Assembly (NCBI GenBank): GCA_034509925.1
Contig: CM067533.1
Span: 3,734,535-3,798,534 of the forward strand
Direction of reading: 5' to 3'
DNA: 64,000 bases
From: Hirudinaria manillensis
Lineage: Eukaryota; Annelida; Clitellata; Hirudinida; Hirudinidae
The notes beneath the pieces are model-generated. The model was given only the letters and a program-made list of their open reading frames with translations, did no database searches and was not told the DNA's origin. The position numbers and the translations under genes are program-made. Each line of letters starts with the position of its first letter. The stretch's first letter is position 1. Shown piece by piece: positions 22,928-33,542 of the stretch.

Positions 22928-25900
22928 TTAACTTCTCATCACTGAAGCCAACATGGCATTCAACTTCTTATCATTTACAAGGATGTTATTTTTTACTGCA
23001 GCAATTTGGTCTAATTGTTCAGAAATTGAGATCTCCAGATCCTTGAATTGTGCTCTCAGTGGCTCAAGGATGGCATCAGTTTTACTGTAAAGATTAGCAA
23101 GGAATAAGTTGAGAAACCAATCAGCGAATCAATGTCAATCAGCCAACACTTGGTTGAACATCATTTGCCAAAGTGCCAACATGTCGAGTGTCAATCAAAC
23201 CGTGTGTCAATCACTTTTACGTCAACGTCAATCGCTCGTATTGTCAATCACCTTCTCTCCTCGTTCAGCAGTTTCCTGTTCTGCTTTGTTTCTTCTGCCC
23301 ACATGTTCATCTCCTTCAGCATGGAGTCCATGTCCTCCTGCAGAAAGTCCAAAGTCTTTCCAAGAGGGTTGATGCTCCTGGTCATGCCTTGGATCATCGA
23401 GCGAATCTTTTCAATTTCCTTCTGCATGAGCTGCCTCTCTTTGACCTTGGAAGCTTCTACCAGGCCTTCTGAGTGTTCCTGGATGATGACGACGATGACA
23501 ATGATGACAATTGTGATGGTGATGACTATGATCTTGATTATGGTGAAGCTATTGATGGAAATGATGATCTCTCAAGATCTTAAAATTTTAAAACAAAAAC
23601 TCACTATTTCAGTCTTTTTGGCATAACTGGTGTTTGTTTCCAAATCTTTTTTTGTATCCAAAATCTTCTTCACCAGAATTCCTGAAGGATTGGTTTAATC
23701 ATTTAAATTGATAATATCCTCACTGAACCTGAATGCTAATGAGCTCAGTGATAGGCGAGCCACATCATTGGACGGCTGCCAACTAGTAATTACTTAGAGT
23801 GTTGAATATTCGTTAATTTCTACTAATAACCATGATCCCCCTTGATATCGTCACTCTGAGGAGCCTCTGCTTCTTGCTTCGTCCACTGCTCGTTGACGTC
23901 TTCCTTAACAATGAAGTCGTCGTCGTCGTCGTCGTCATCAGAGCCTTTTTTCTTATCAATGATGACATTGTTGTTCAACTTGCTGCTACTGATAATATGG
24001 ATGAATTGACTTGCAGAATAACAGAAGAAGAATTTAAGAAAAATCAAGATCTTATCAAATAATTAACTAATAACGACCATTATTATGAATTATTATGAAT
24101 GGTATATAATTAAATTATTAAATGATAATTAATCAGAGATTAATAGCGTTTAACCTTATTAAACCACAAATTAATGACAATTAATTGAATTAAAAACAGA
24201 CATTTCCTCTTGCGCATCTTCCTTCTTTCTTGGTTTTGGTGGAGCAGGTCTGGCGCTGCTGGGTCGTTCGGGTTTGGTGCTCCTAACGAATTTAGAATCA
24301 CTTAATATCAATGGTTTATCAATAATATTGCTTAACTAATAAATGAAATTTACTTTATTACTTAATTATTTTATTTATTTATTTATTTATTTATTAATCA
24401 TATTCAGACCACCTTGATTTACTGTCACTAACAGCTGGTGGCAATGCACTTTCTTGGTTGGAGATCTCAACTGAAGCAAGTTTAAAGCAGTGAGGTTATT
24501 AACTTAACATGAATATTCATGAACATCATATTTGTTGCCAACCAATCAACTAAATGAAACTTAAAATTAAAAAAACTTAAAAATAAAAAACACAAAACTT
24601 TAAAAACAATTCCACAAAATAAGTAAAAAACCCAAAAATTACCGAATTGAATGCAAGCAACACCTGTTTAGAATGTTTTGTGTGTGTGTGTTTGTGTGTG
24701 TGTTTGTGTGTGTGTTTGTGTGTGTGTGTGTTTGTGTGTGTGTTTGTGTGTGTGTGTGTTTGTGTGTGTGTTTGTGTGTGTGTGTGTGTTTGTGTGTGTG
24801 TTTGTTGCTGGTCATTCATTGATTAACTTAATAAGTTGTTATTGAATTCAAAATTTGTGATGGATTGGTTGAAAAGAAAACATTTGTACCTTTTTTAACT
24901 ATTTGTTGACGTGGTCTTTTAGCAGAAGAAGGTCTCGTCATAAATTTCGTCTGACAAACATTTAACATTAAAACAACAAAATAACAACAAAATAAACTCA
25001 ACTCGACTAAGAAATGAACAAAACGTGAAATGGAAAGGATAAAGGAATAAAAAAGAATAAACCAGGAACAATTGAAATATTTAAAACTTGAAATGAAAAC
25101 ACAAGCAACTGTGATTTTACAATAAAAATAAAAATACATTAAAAAAAAATAACAACAACAACAACAATAATAACGGTAATAATAATAATAACAACAATAA
25201 CAAGCAATAAATGATAAAAAGCAATGAAATCAATAATTTGTACTTTGCTGCAACTGACCGTTGTCAATTTTCACCACCGACTGCTCGTGACAAACAAAAT
25301 TCAAATGTCAATGCAACAGCTGTTAAGCAAAAAAAAAAACTCAGCCATAAATTAACCTCGTTCCTCCTTTCTTCTTCCTCCTCCTCAGTTTTATTCGTTC
25401 TTTCTCCATCCTCTCTTCTCGAGTGCTTCTTTCTCTCGTGCTTGCCGTCGTTGCCGTCGTCTTCGTCGCGTCTTCTACTTCTGTGCCTCTCGTCGGCTCC
25501 GTGTTTGTTGCCGTCTTCTTTTTTATCCTTGCTTCTTTCTTCGCTTCGTTCGTGTCTTCTGCTTTCTTTCTTAGGTTCTTTGCGTCTTTCTTCGTCTTCG
25601 TGTTTGCTCTTGTCCCTCTTCTTGTGCCTGTCCTCGTCTCGATGCCTTTCCTCTTCGTTCTTACTCCTGTGCCTCCTCTCCTACAAAGTTTCACTTTTTA
25701 AGTCGATCTTAATTTGAATAGGATTCAATTTCAAACCTTTTTGCTTGGAGAGCTGTCTTTCTTATGGTTTTCTTTACTATCCTGAAATCATTCTACAAGC
25801 TCTTTTAAATACTCCAGAATATCAACGAAAACATCATAACATGCATCAGCACATGACTGCAATAACCAAGACTGTCGTTACAAACTTTTTCATCTCTTTT

Positions 25901-26613
25901 GTGTTTTGACGTTTCTTTCTTATTCTTAGTGGCTTCGTCGTCCGGTCTCAGCACCCTCTGCACGTAGTCGTCGTTATCGATCTGCAAATTTCAATACTGA
26001 ATGCAAGCCGATCTAGTTTGGCATCATGGGCTTCTTAGGTTTCAACCTTTTTATTAATGGCCTCGGCAAGCATCTGCAACATTTCGTTGGTTTTCTCTGG
26101 TTCGCTTCCCGATATGATTCGAGAAGGACGTGCAGACAAAGTTTTTCCAAGAACCAGAGCTATTCAGTAAAACACCAAATTGTCAGAAAAAGTTTGCATG
26201 ACTAATGCAACAAGGTGCTTACAAATCATGTCAATGACTTTTTGTAAAAATACAATTTTGGCCTCTTTTTCCTGCAATTTTAATAATTAATTTACTAAAT
26301 TGTCTAATAAACCATTTAGGTAAAATATTAAAATATAACTAATACAAACTTTGACGTTATCTGAATTCATTTCGGTGTCAGTAAATAACCCGTTCATAAA
26401 GCCTGTTGTTTTTATGACCTTTAACGAATCCAAACTATAAGAATATGTCAGAATTTAAAAAAAGCAAATACAAACCGAAGTCATGATGTCGTGCAAGAAA
26501 CGAAAAGGAGGTTTGCTCAAAAGCTTTTCAGTCATCGGAGGTTTTTTAATTATCTTTCCAAGACTGTCTTGTGTCTTTTTTATTATGTTGGCGTCAATTA
26601 TTTGAACGCTCAT
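22928..26613 (-). CDS. TRAF3IP1: Intraflagellar transport protein IFT54 (TRAF3IP1, MIP-T3)
   Basis: IFT-B subunit needed to build cilia; binds tubulin and IFT20. I chose the Met at 26613 ([20 protein letters not shown]), since human starts MNAAVVRRTQEALGK. An upstream in-frame Met at 26685 lies only 8 bp below the X-box. Exon 1 has the CH-like domain core [19 protein letters not shown] (human [19 protein letters not shown]). Following exons encode [18 protein letters not shown], the Lys/Arg/Glu-rich middle (25340-25690), PSSARPAPP (24210-24290), an Asp run before FIVKED (23823-23960), then the coiled-coil C-terminus: [44 protein letters not shown] (human ALPLGKIMDYIQEDVDAM) and the end at 22928. 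All family blocks are present in order. About 500 aa; human is 691, the basic middle being shorter here. Confidence 0.92.
24677..24804. repeat. Compound (TG)n/(TTTG) microsatellite in an IFT54 intron
   Basis: About 128 bp of TG repeats interrupted regularly by TTTG. Open frames read through it (Thr/His/Gln repeats on the minus strand) are artefacts. Confidence 0.9.
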
Positions 26614-26693
26614 TTTTTCTGATAGATACTCAGGAATTAAATGAATAAAAGTATCCCAAACGCCACTATCTAAGTGGAATTCCAATTGTATTC

Positions 26694-26707
26694 GTTGTCA
26701 TAGCAAC
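26694..26707. promoter_or_regulatory. RFX X-box upstream of IFT54
   Basis: GTTGTCATAGCAAC is a near-perfect 14-bp palindrome fitting the X-box consensus (GTNRYC-N0-3-RGYAAC). RFX factors switch on ciliary genes through such sites, normally within about 200 bp of the start. This one is 81 bp upstream of the chosen IFT54 ATG and supports both the gene identity and the start choice. Confidence 0.82.
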
Positions 26708-28078
26708 ACGCCATAGATCCATTAGATAATATCTAAAATCATTTCATGAACGAATTAAATTTAGTATTAAATGTGATGCTAAAAATTAATATTTTTAAAG
26801 TTGGATTAATATATAATAGCATTTGGACAATTTGGGCATATCCGTTCAGCAATTAATTTAAAATTAAAAATCGCTTCTAGGTCAAAGACTTCAAAAACTT
26901 CTGCTCACTCTAAATTCCAATGGCTATGCCGAATAAATAAATTAATTAATTAATTTATTACCAATATTATCGAAATTACATTCGAATTTCAAAACAAAAA
27001 AAATATCCCGATTGACTGCTTTAAGACACCAAAGTGTTGTTAAAATCATAAATAAAATACCTCCTCCTTGTTAATCACCTTTGACCTTAACAGCTGATAT
27101 TTAATAATTGCTGTTATCGATATATAGCGAAGGAACACATATTATGTCTGACTGCAATGGCGCCTTATAAATCATCATCTCCGACGTCGATGTAAATATT
27201 ATAACAATAATAATTATCATAATAATAATTATTAATCATTTTGATTAGTTTATTAATTAATATTTAATTAACAATAACAATAACAATAATAATAATAATT
27301 AATTAGTTATGATAGTTATTATTGAGTTAATTAATTAATTATAATATGATTATAATAATTATTATTGCATATAATATTTATTGTGACATTTTTAATTTAA
27401 TGTCTTTAATTTATTATCTATTAATTCATTTCTTATCCTTATTATTGGATAATAAAATATAAAATTATTCCGACTAAATTGAAAGAACATGCGAAAGTAA
27501 GTCAATTAGATCCTAGCTCCGGAATTATTGTTTGAGTCAACATTTTCCTTTCGGCAACATTTATTAAATAATTGATAAAAACATTGACATGTCACAATAT
27601 CGGATGATCTATGAACATTGTTAAAGACTGGCGTATAAACCTAGTTATTTGGGTACTTGAGTCCATGAAAACGCAATAAAATCGGCATTAATTCAATATA
27701 ACGAAATGGCGCATGCGATTGATTAAAAGTGAATATTCCTTTGTTTGCCGTAAATAAATTATTTGAGAGCAAACATCCATCCATCCATACATACATGTTC
27801 AGTAATTGAGTCGGTTCTTGTGATGGAATGTGGTTCCACAAAATGTTTTTAATTTGTCTTTATGCAACGCCGTGGTGGTTCTGATCGTGACGACGACGAC
27901 GACGACGATGATGATAGTGATGACAGAGGAAAATGTAGTTTTCCATATGATTTAATAAGGGTTGGGTTCCACTTACATTGAGAATGCTTCGAATGTGAAT
28001 TGCAATTGAAGTGTTCGTTTGGAATTATTTTCCTAAAACATAAAATAAAATGGCAGGTTGTATGGACGTAAAATCGAT
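26708..28078. other. Intergenic, AT-rich; no gene seen
   Basis: Long A/T stretches (for example 27180-27470) and a short GAC/GAT trinucleotide run (27887-27920). No exon that I can support. Confidence 0.4.
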
Positions 28079-28375
28079 TTATTTCAACGAACTTTTAAAT
28101 TGGGGGTGGAGTGAGGTGAACAGAATATTATAAACGGAGAAACAAAATACTCGAGAAGAGAGTTGTCGGAGCAAAACTCTCGGCACGTGGTTGGATGTGG
28201 ATGCTGGAAGTTGTTGTTGTTGTTGTTGTTGTTGTTGCTGTGGTTGTTGTTGTTGTTGCTGTTGATGCTGTTGTTGCTGTGGTATAAAAGCAGGGAGGAG
28301 TTCAGGAGAATCTTCCGTGTCAACATACTTTAAAAACATTTTCGCGGATGTAAATTCTTCTCTGTTTGTAAACAT
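28079..28375 (-). CDS. Candidate exon/ORF with polyglutamine tract
   Basis: A 98-codon frame starts MFTNREEFTSAKMFLKYVDT and runs into a Gln tract of mixed CAG/CAA codons (about 28205-28280) preceded by PELLPAFIP. The N-terminal part reads as ordinary coding sequence, and a promoter-like region lies about 1 kb upstream. After the tract the frame looks less protein-like, so a splice donor may fall there. No family recognised; it could be a first exon whose remainder I cannot locate, or chance. Confidence 0.3.
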   Translation of the reverse strand: MFTNREEFTSAKMFLKYVDTEDSPELLPAFIPQQQQHQQQQQQQPQQQQQQQQQQLPASTSNHVPRVLLRQLSSRVFCFSVYNILFTSLHPQFKSSLK

Positions 28376-28742
28376 CTACATCTTCCGCTGCCATCTTTGA
28401 AATCGTTAGTAAACAATTTTAAATGTTACATTAATTTACATTAATAATCCTCTTAATTTCATCCGATTTGCATATTTTCTTTTTATAATTACGCGCGGAT
28501 ATTTCTGTGCGTTTCATTGTTTAATATAATAATAATAATTAATATATTAATAATAATAATAATAAAAAAAAAAAAATAATAATAATAATTAATGATAATA
28601 GTCTTCAGTCTTTTGAGGAGATTTCGAGAAATTTTTGGTTTAATATGCAATTATTTAATAAAATATTTGAAAAGTCTTCATTACTTGAAGTATTTCAAAG
28701 TAGAATCGCAATGCTCTACAATTAATTAATATTAATTTTCAC

Positions 28743-28776
<34 letters not shown>

Positions 28777-29205
28777 CATTATTATTATTATTATTATCGT
28801 TATTATTATTAGTAGTAGTTTTATTATTGTTATTATTAAGTAATAATAATTAAGTAATATTATATATCAATTAATATAAGAGAAACTGTTAGAAATGATT
28901 AACATCCATGGGTCTGTAACTGTCCAACGAGTCAGCATTTACTTGTGTGCAATTAAAAAAACATTTATTAAATATTTATTAAACTTATTAAATGTATTTA
29001 AAAAGCTAAACATTTTTTTATCGATTATTATGTTTCCAGAGGATGGAAAGAATTAATTAAGAATAAATTAAGAATTAAATCACTTTTAATTATTTAATAT
29101 TTTTATATATTTAGAAATTAATTGAAAATATAATTACATCGATTCATAAACAAATTGTTTGCAGAAGATGAACTAAAAAAAAATATCGTCCGCGAAATTA
29201 ATGCT
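28376..29205. other. Intergenic with (TTA)n and A/T tracts
   Basis: A/T-only stretches, notably an (ATT)n run at about 28747-28830 and an A/AAT run at 28530-28600. No gene seen. Confidence 0.45.
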
Positions 29206-29320
29206 CGCGTTTTCTGGCATTCGTTACCATAGGAACAGACGAATAAATCATCATCATCATTACCGTTGGCGTCGTCGTCATCATCACCTCATCACATCGC
29301 GTTCCATAATCGCCAACATG

Positions 29321-29387
29321 GTCACGTGACTCTTTTTTCGTGACCTTGAGTTTGACCTGCTTTGAAGGAATCCTGGGCTCTGATTGG
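29321..29387. promoter_or_regulatory. Promoter-like block: GTCACGTGAC E-box and CCAAT box
   Basis: A GC-richer patch (about 29200-29500) in AT-rich DNA holds a perfect palindrome GTCACGTGAC (29321-29330), a core CACGTG E-box of the USF/TFE/CLEAR type. An inverted CCAAT box (ATTGG, 29383-29387) follows. The pairing resembles a metazoan promoter. The gene it serves is unclear; candidates are the polyglutamine ORF on the minus strand and the globin on the plus strand 1.5 kb away. Confidence 0.4.
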
Positions 29388-29499
29388 TCGAATGGTAGAG
29401 CCGGTCATAAGAGGTGTTTACACGGCGGAAACCATTTCTCATATGTTTACAGGGCCTGCAGAAGTTCTAGAAGTCCTACACAGGCCCTTCTGTGATTGG

Positions 29500-30211
29500 C
29501 AGGCACATTAACATATTTAAATTACCCTCTCCGTGCTATAATTAAAAGATTAAAATATTCATAATTCCTCGTGGAAGTTCATCGAAAACATGATCACCTC
29601 GAGTTGTACCGGTTTGGCATTGTTCTCCTTTTATACATGTTGCATACCTGGATTTAAGTTGGCCTTAATCAATAAATAACGATTAACTAGTAAACCAATA
29701 AATAAAATATAATGGATGGGTAGGTGAATGAGTCGGTACATGGGTGAGTAGGCGAGTGAGTGAGTGAGTGGGTGAAATAGTTCAAAGGAATGTGCGATTA
29801 ATTTAGCTTTTTTTCGATTTAACTGTGTTTAAGTCATAATTAACAATAATAAATAAACAAATAAATAAACAGTTTATGAATAAATAAATAAAACATCCAC
29901 ACTGAAATATTCTCCGTGAATATGACGAATGCATCATGAAAATGTAATTCTCTCGTCACAAGTGATTAAGACTTTGTCTTGCAAGCAACAAAAACCGTGA
30001 AAAAGTGATTCGATGAAGGTTTGGTGAAAGAAAGAAATAAAGACAATCAAGTATTCAGTAATCTTCAGATTTCATCGGAACTGCTACAATGTAATATCAT
30101 GATGATATTATCATTCATTATCACTAGATGGATGATGGATATATGGAGGTATTTGTGGTTTATGGAAGGAGGTGTGGATGGACTGACGGACGGACGGATG
30201 GACGGATGGAC

Positions 30212-30245
<34 letters not shown>

Positions 30246-30929
30246 ATGGATGGATGGAGGGAAGGTGGGTGGATAGACTGATGGATAGATGATGGATTGA
30301 TTGACGAATCAGGTGGTAATCAATTGGAAGATTTATTTGGAAAGATAAACATTTCTTGCTAATGTTTGTTCCAGATAAAAGGTAAATAAATGTGCATAAA
30401 AGTGATTTTTGAAAAAAAAATATATAAAAATATTTTTACTCGAATTTAATAAATGAAAATAATTTATAACCTTGGGAACGTGTCGTTTCTTGAGATTAGA
30501 AGGTGATCGCAGTACTTGAATTGGGGAGTGAATGAATGATTGAAGTCATTGATTGAATGACTGAAATGAATGACTGAATGAGTGAAGTGAATGATTGAAT
30601 GAGTGAAATGAATGATTGATTGATTAATTAGCAAGCATGCATTCCCCATAAAAGAATTTGTTTGAATTTTAATCACAGAAATTCGATTAATCCCCATCGA
30701 TGTTTATTTAAGATCTGTCGTCAAGTGACACGCAAGGATTGATTAATCGTTCCACGCCAAGAGATATCCATTTACATCGTCTCATTAACATGCCAATGAT
30801 TACATTAAAATTTATTCAAAGTTCTCAATTATTCCTGATTAATATTCAAATGTTTGCAGGCCTTCAGTGACCAATAATTAGCATAAAGCATCGAGGTAAA
30901 CAAGGATCATCATCATCATCATCATCATC
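29500..30929. other. Intergenic upstream of the globin gene; (GGAT)n microsatellite
   Basis: AT-rich. A GGAT/GGAC tetranucleotide array fills 30186-30256, and GAATGA-type repeats fill about 30520-30620. No exons recognised. The globin promoter should lie at its right end. Confidence 0.5.
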
Positions 30930-33150
30930 ATGGGAGGTTCAGAGTCGAGAATGTTGTGCCATAGAAACTCAAAGAATAGCTTCAAGAGGCCAAAACACGA
31001 ATTCCTGAGCGACCAAGAAAGAGCCAATGTTTCGGCCACCTGGAAGAAGTGAGTGCTTATGTGCTTATGCGTGTGCGTGCGTCCGTGTGTGTGTGTGTGT
31101 GCGTGAGTTCGTGCGTTGCTCGTACACGTGTGGACTAATTCCACGTCCAGCTGTTTGTCTGTAGGAATTAATAACTTTAATCGAGTAACTAATTGTTCGT
31201 TGATCGTTAACTTTAATCATGAAAGATTATTTAATGAGGTGATGTGCTGATAATGTTTGTATTAAGTGAATCATCGCTTACCGATGATAATGATGAAGGT
31301 GATGATGACAACGACGACGATGACGATGATGATGACGGTGATGTCATCACATTAAATTGTTTCCTCATTTCCTCTCAAAACATCCGCTAATGCTTCGGGA
31401 CACCTGTATAGTGGCCTATGATCTCATCTTGTGGGTCTCGAGGTGCCGAGATCTTGCGGTCTCGCGGTCTCGAGACATCCTTGTGACGTCACAGACTTAT
31501 CCTTGGACCTGACCGTCGTAGGAGGTGATGATTTTTAACAACTGCCGAGGACATCAAAGACGTGATCGTCGTTAAAACAATCAGAAGAGAATGAAAGAAC
31601 AGGTCGATTATCTTAAGTGACTTCGTAGGAAATAATTGTCCATTTATGCGGCGCTGAATTCAACGAGCAACAAGGAGATGGGAGGTGAACCAAACCTTTT
31701 AGACCGCAGCCTCTGAGTGTTGAACGACTCTTAAAAGTTTATCAAATAAATAAATTCAAATTCATTTATCAAGTTTTATACGTGTATGTTCGTAAACAAA
31801 TGAGGCTGGTCATGTTTTTATGAATCGTTTTTATGCTTTATCGAAACGTAAAATCTTTTAAAGCTGTTTAAAACTTATTCCATTTTAAGATTTAATAAGA
31901 ATATTCCAAAAACACTTTCCAGATATTTAACCAATTTACGTAATTTATGTAAACTCATGATCCTTAACATACCTTGAAGGTCCTCATTTGAGACTCATTC
32001 GTGAGAAGAGTGACCATTTCCGGCACTTGCTTCTCCATAATTAATATTAATATTTATTGATGTTTGCATATTTAATGAGATTAATCACATCCTGCTTTCA
32101 GAGTTTAACCCTAAGCTGTTGAGTTCTTGCAAACGTTGCTTTGATTATAGAATTTAGGTTTCAATGATTGACTGAAGGTTAAGTAAAGGAATGGATAAAT
32201 ACATGGATGTTTAAATGCAGGAATGATGTAAACAAGCAAACATCGCAACAACAAAGGCATCAATAACTACTCAACACACTTCGTTGCTTTTAACGATGTG
32301 GCCTCGATGTGGCAGTCATTGACCTATCAATGCATTACAATGCGCCATCAATGCATTACAATGTCCCATCGATGCACTACAATGCATTACAATGCCCCAT
32401 CGATGCACTAGAATGCACCGTCAATGATCTACAATGCCAGTCGATCCACGGCAGGCGAAACATGGCTGAAATCGATTGCTTCTTTCCATCATCATTAACC
32501 TGTTTAGGATGACATCGCAAAGAGATCCTCAAAAAGTAGGCGAAAAGATCTTCCTGAGAATTTTCCAGCTCAACCCTGAAACGAAGAACGCCTTCCATGC
32601 TTTTAAGAACATGAAAAACGAGGACCTCGTGAAGAGCAGTCTGTTCAAATCACACGCCATCAGATTCATGTTGGCGATAGAGGTTTGTTTGTAAGCATTC
32701 GATGGTAAACAGCACAGTAAACTCACATTCGTATATTCGGTTTGTATGTAAACACGGTTCCCTTATTCAGATTGTTTGTAAGCACACAATCCTCTTGAAA
32801 AACTTCACGACAAACGTTTTTGTGATGAACAGGTTACCATGAAAAATCTCGATGCTCTGGACGTGGTCGTCCAACCGACCCTGCACCATCTCGGCACGAG
32901 ACACACCAACTTCAAAGGTTTCCATCTCGAATACTTGAACACCTTCCTCCAGGCAATGGAACAAGTTTGGTCCGAGGAACTCGGTTGGTGGAGATTCGAT
33001 CGTCTGAGCAGGAAGGCCTGGAGGAAGATCTTTAGGATGATCACTGCCAGCGTCCACGGCGGATACGAAGAAGGAATCTTGGAGAAGAAAAGACTCGAAG
33101 CTTTCGAAGTTCAAAGGTCGAAAGTGGATGTTCACGTTTCTGACGATTGA
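30930..33150 (+). CDS. Globin with N-terminal myristoylation-type motif (globin X-like)
   Basis: Three exons (30930-31048, 32510-32683, 32833-33150) encode 203 aa of a haem-binding globin. The A helix has LSDQERANVSATW with the conserved Trp (W38). The CD-corner Phe is in NAFHAF (69/72). The distal His E7 is H89 in FKSHAIRFM. The proximal His F8 is H122 in LGTRHTNF, 33 residues later as in neuroglobin. The first residues MGGSES, with Gly2 and Ser6, fit an N-myristoylation signal, and Cys10 could be palmitoylated. This N-terminal extension is typical of membrane-bound globin X. The closest class is therefore globin X / neuroglobin-like, from motifs only. The ATG follows a CAT/ATC repeat. The second intron falls in the E helix (phase 0), not at the usual B12.2 or G7.0 sites. 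The C-terminus (after KRLEAFEVQ) is a 20-residue tail. Confidence 0.88.
32327..32440. repeat. Minisatellite of about 20-30 bp units in globin intron 1
   Basis: Imperfect tandem copies of CCATCAATGCATTACAATG and close variants, about five units, lie just before globin exon 2. Confidence 0.65.
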
Positions 33151-33287
33151 TGAGCAGCTGAAAACCATTCGTCCGATGTTAACGATGTTGAGTTACCAAT
33201 CGATTGCCTGGCTAATCGTTTGGTTGTGTTTATTAATTAATTAATAATAAATAAATAATAATAATAATAAATAAATAATAATAATTA

Positions 33288-33542
<255 letters not shown>

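Noticed and set aside
24577..24819. Thr/His/Gln repeat open frame
   Set aside because: It is the translation of a TG/TTTG microsatellite in an IFT54 intron.
25211..25717. Ser/Leu-rich plus-strand open frame of 168 codons
   Set aside because: It is antisense to the Lys/Arg/Glu-rich exon of IFT54; low complexity.
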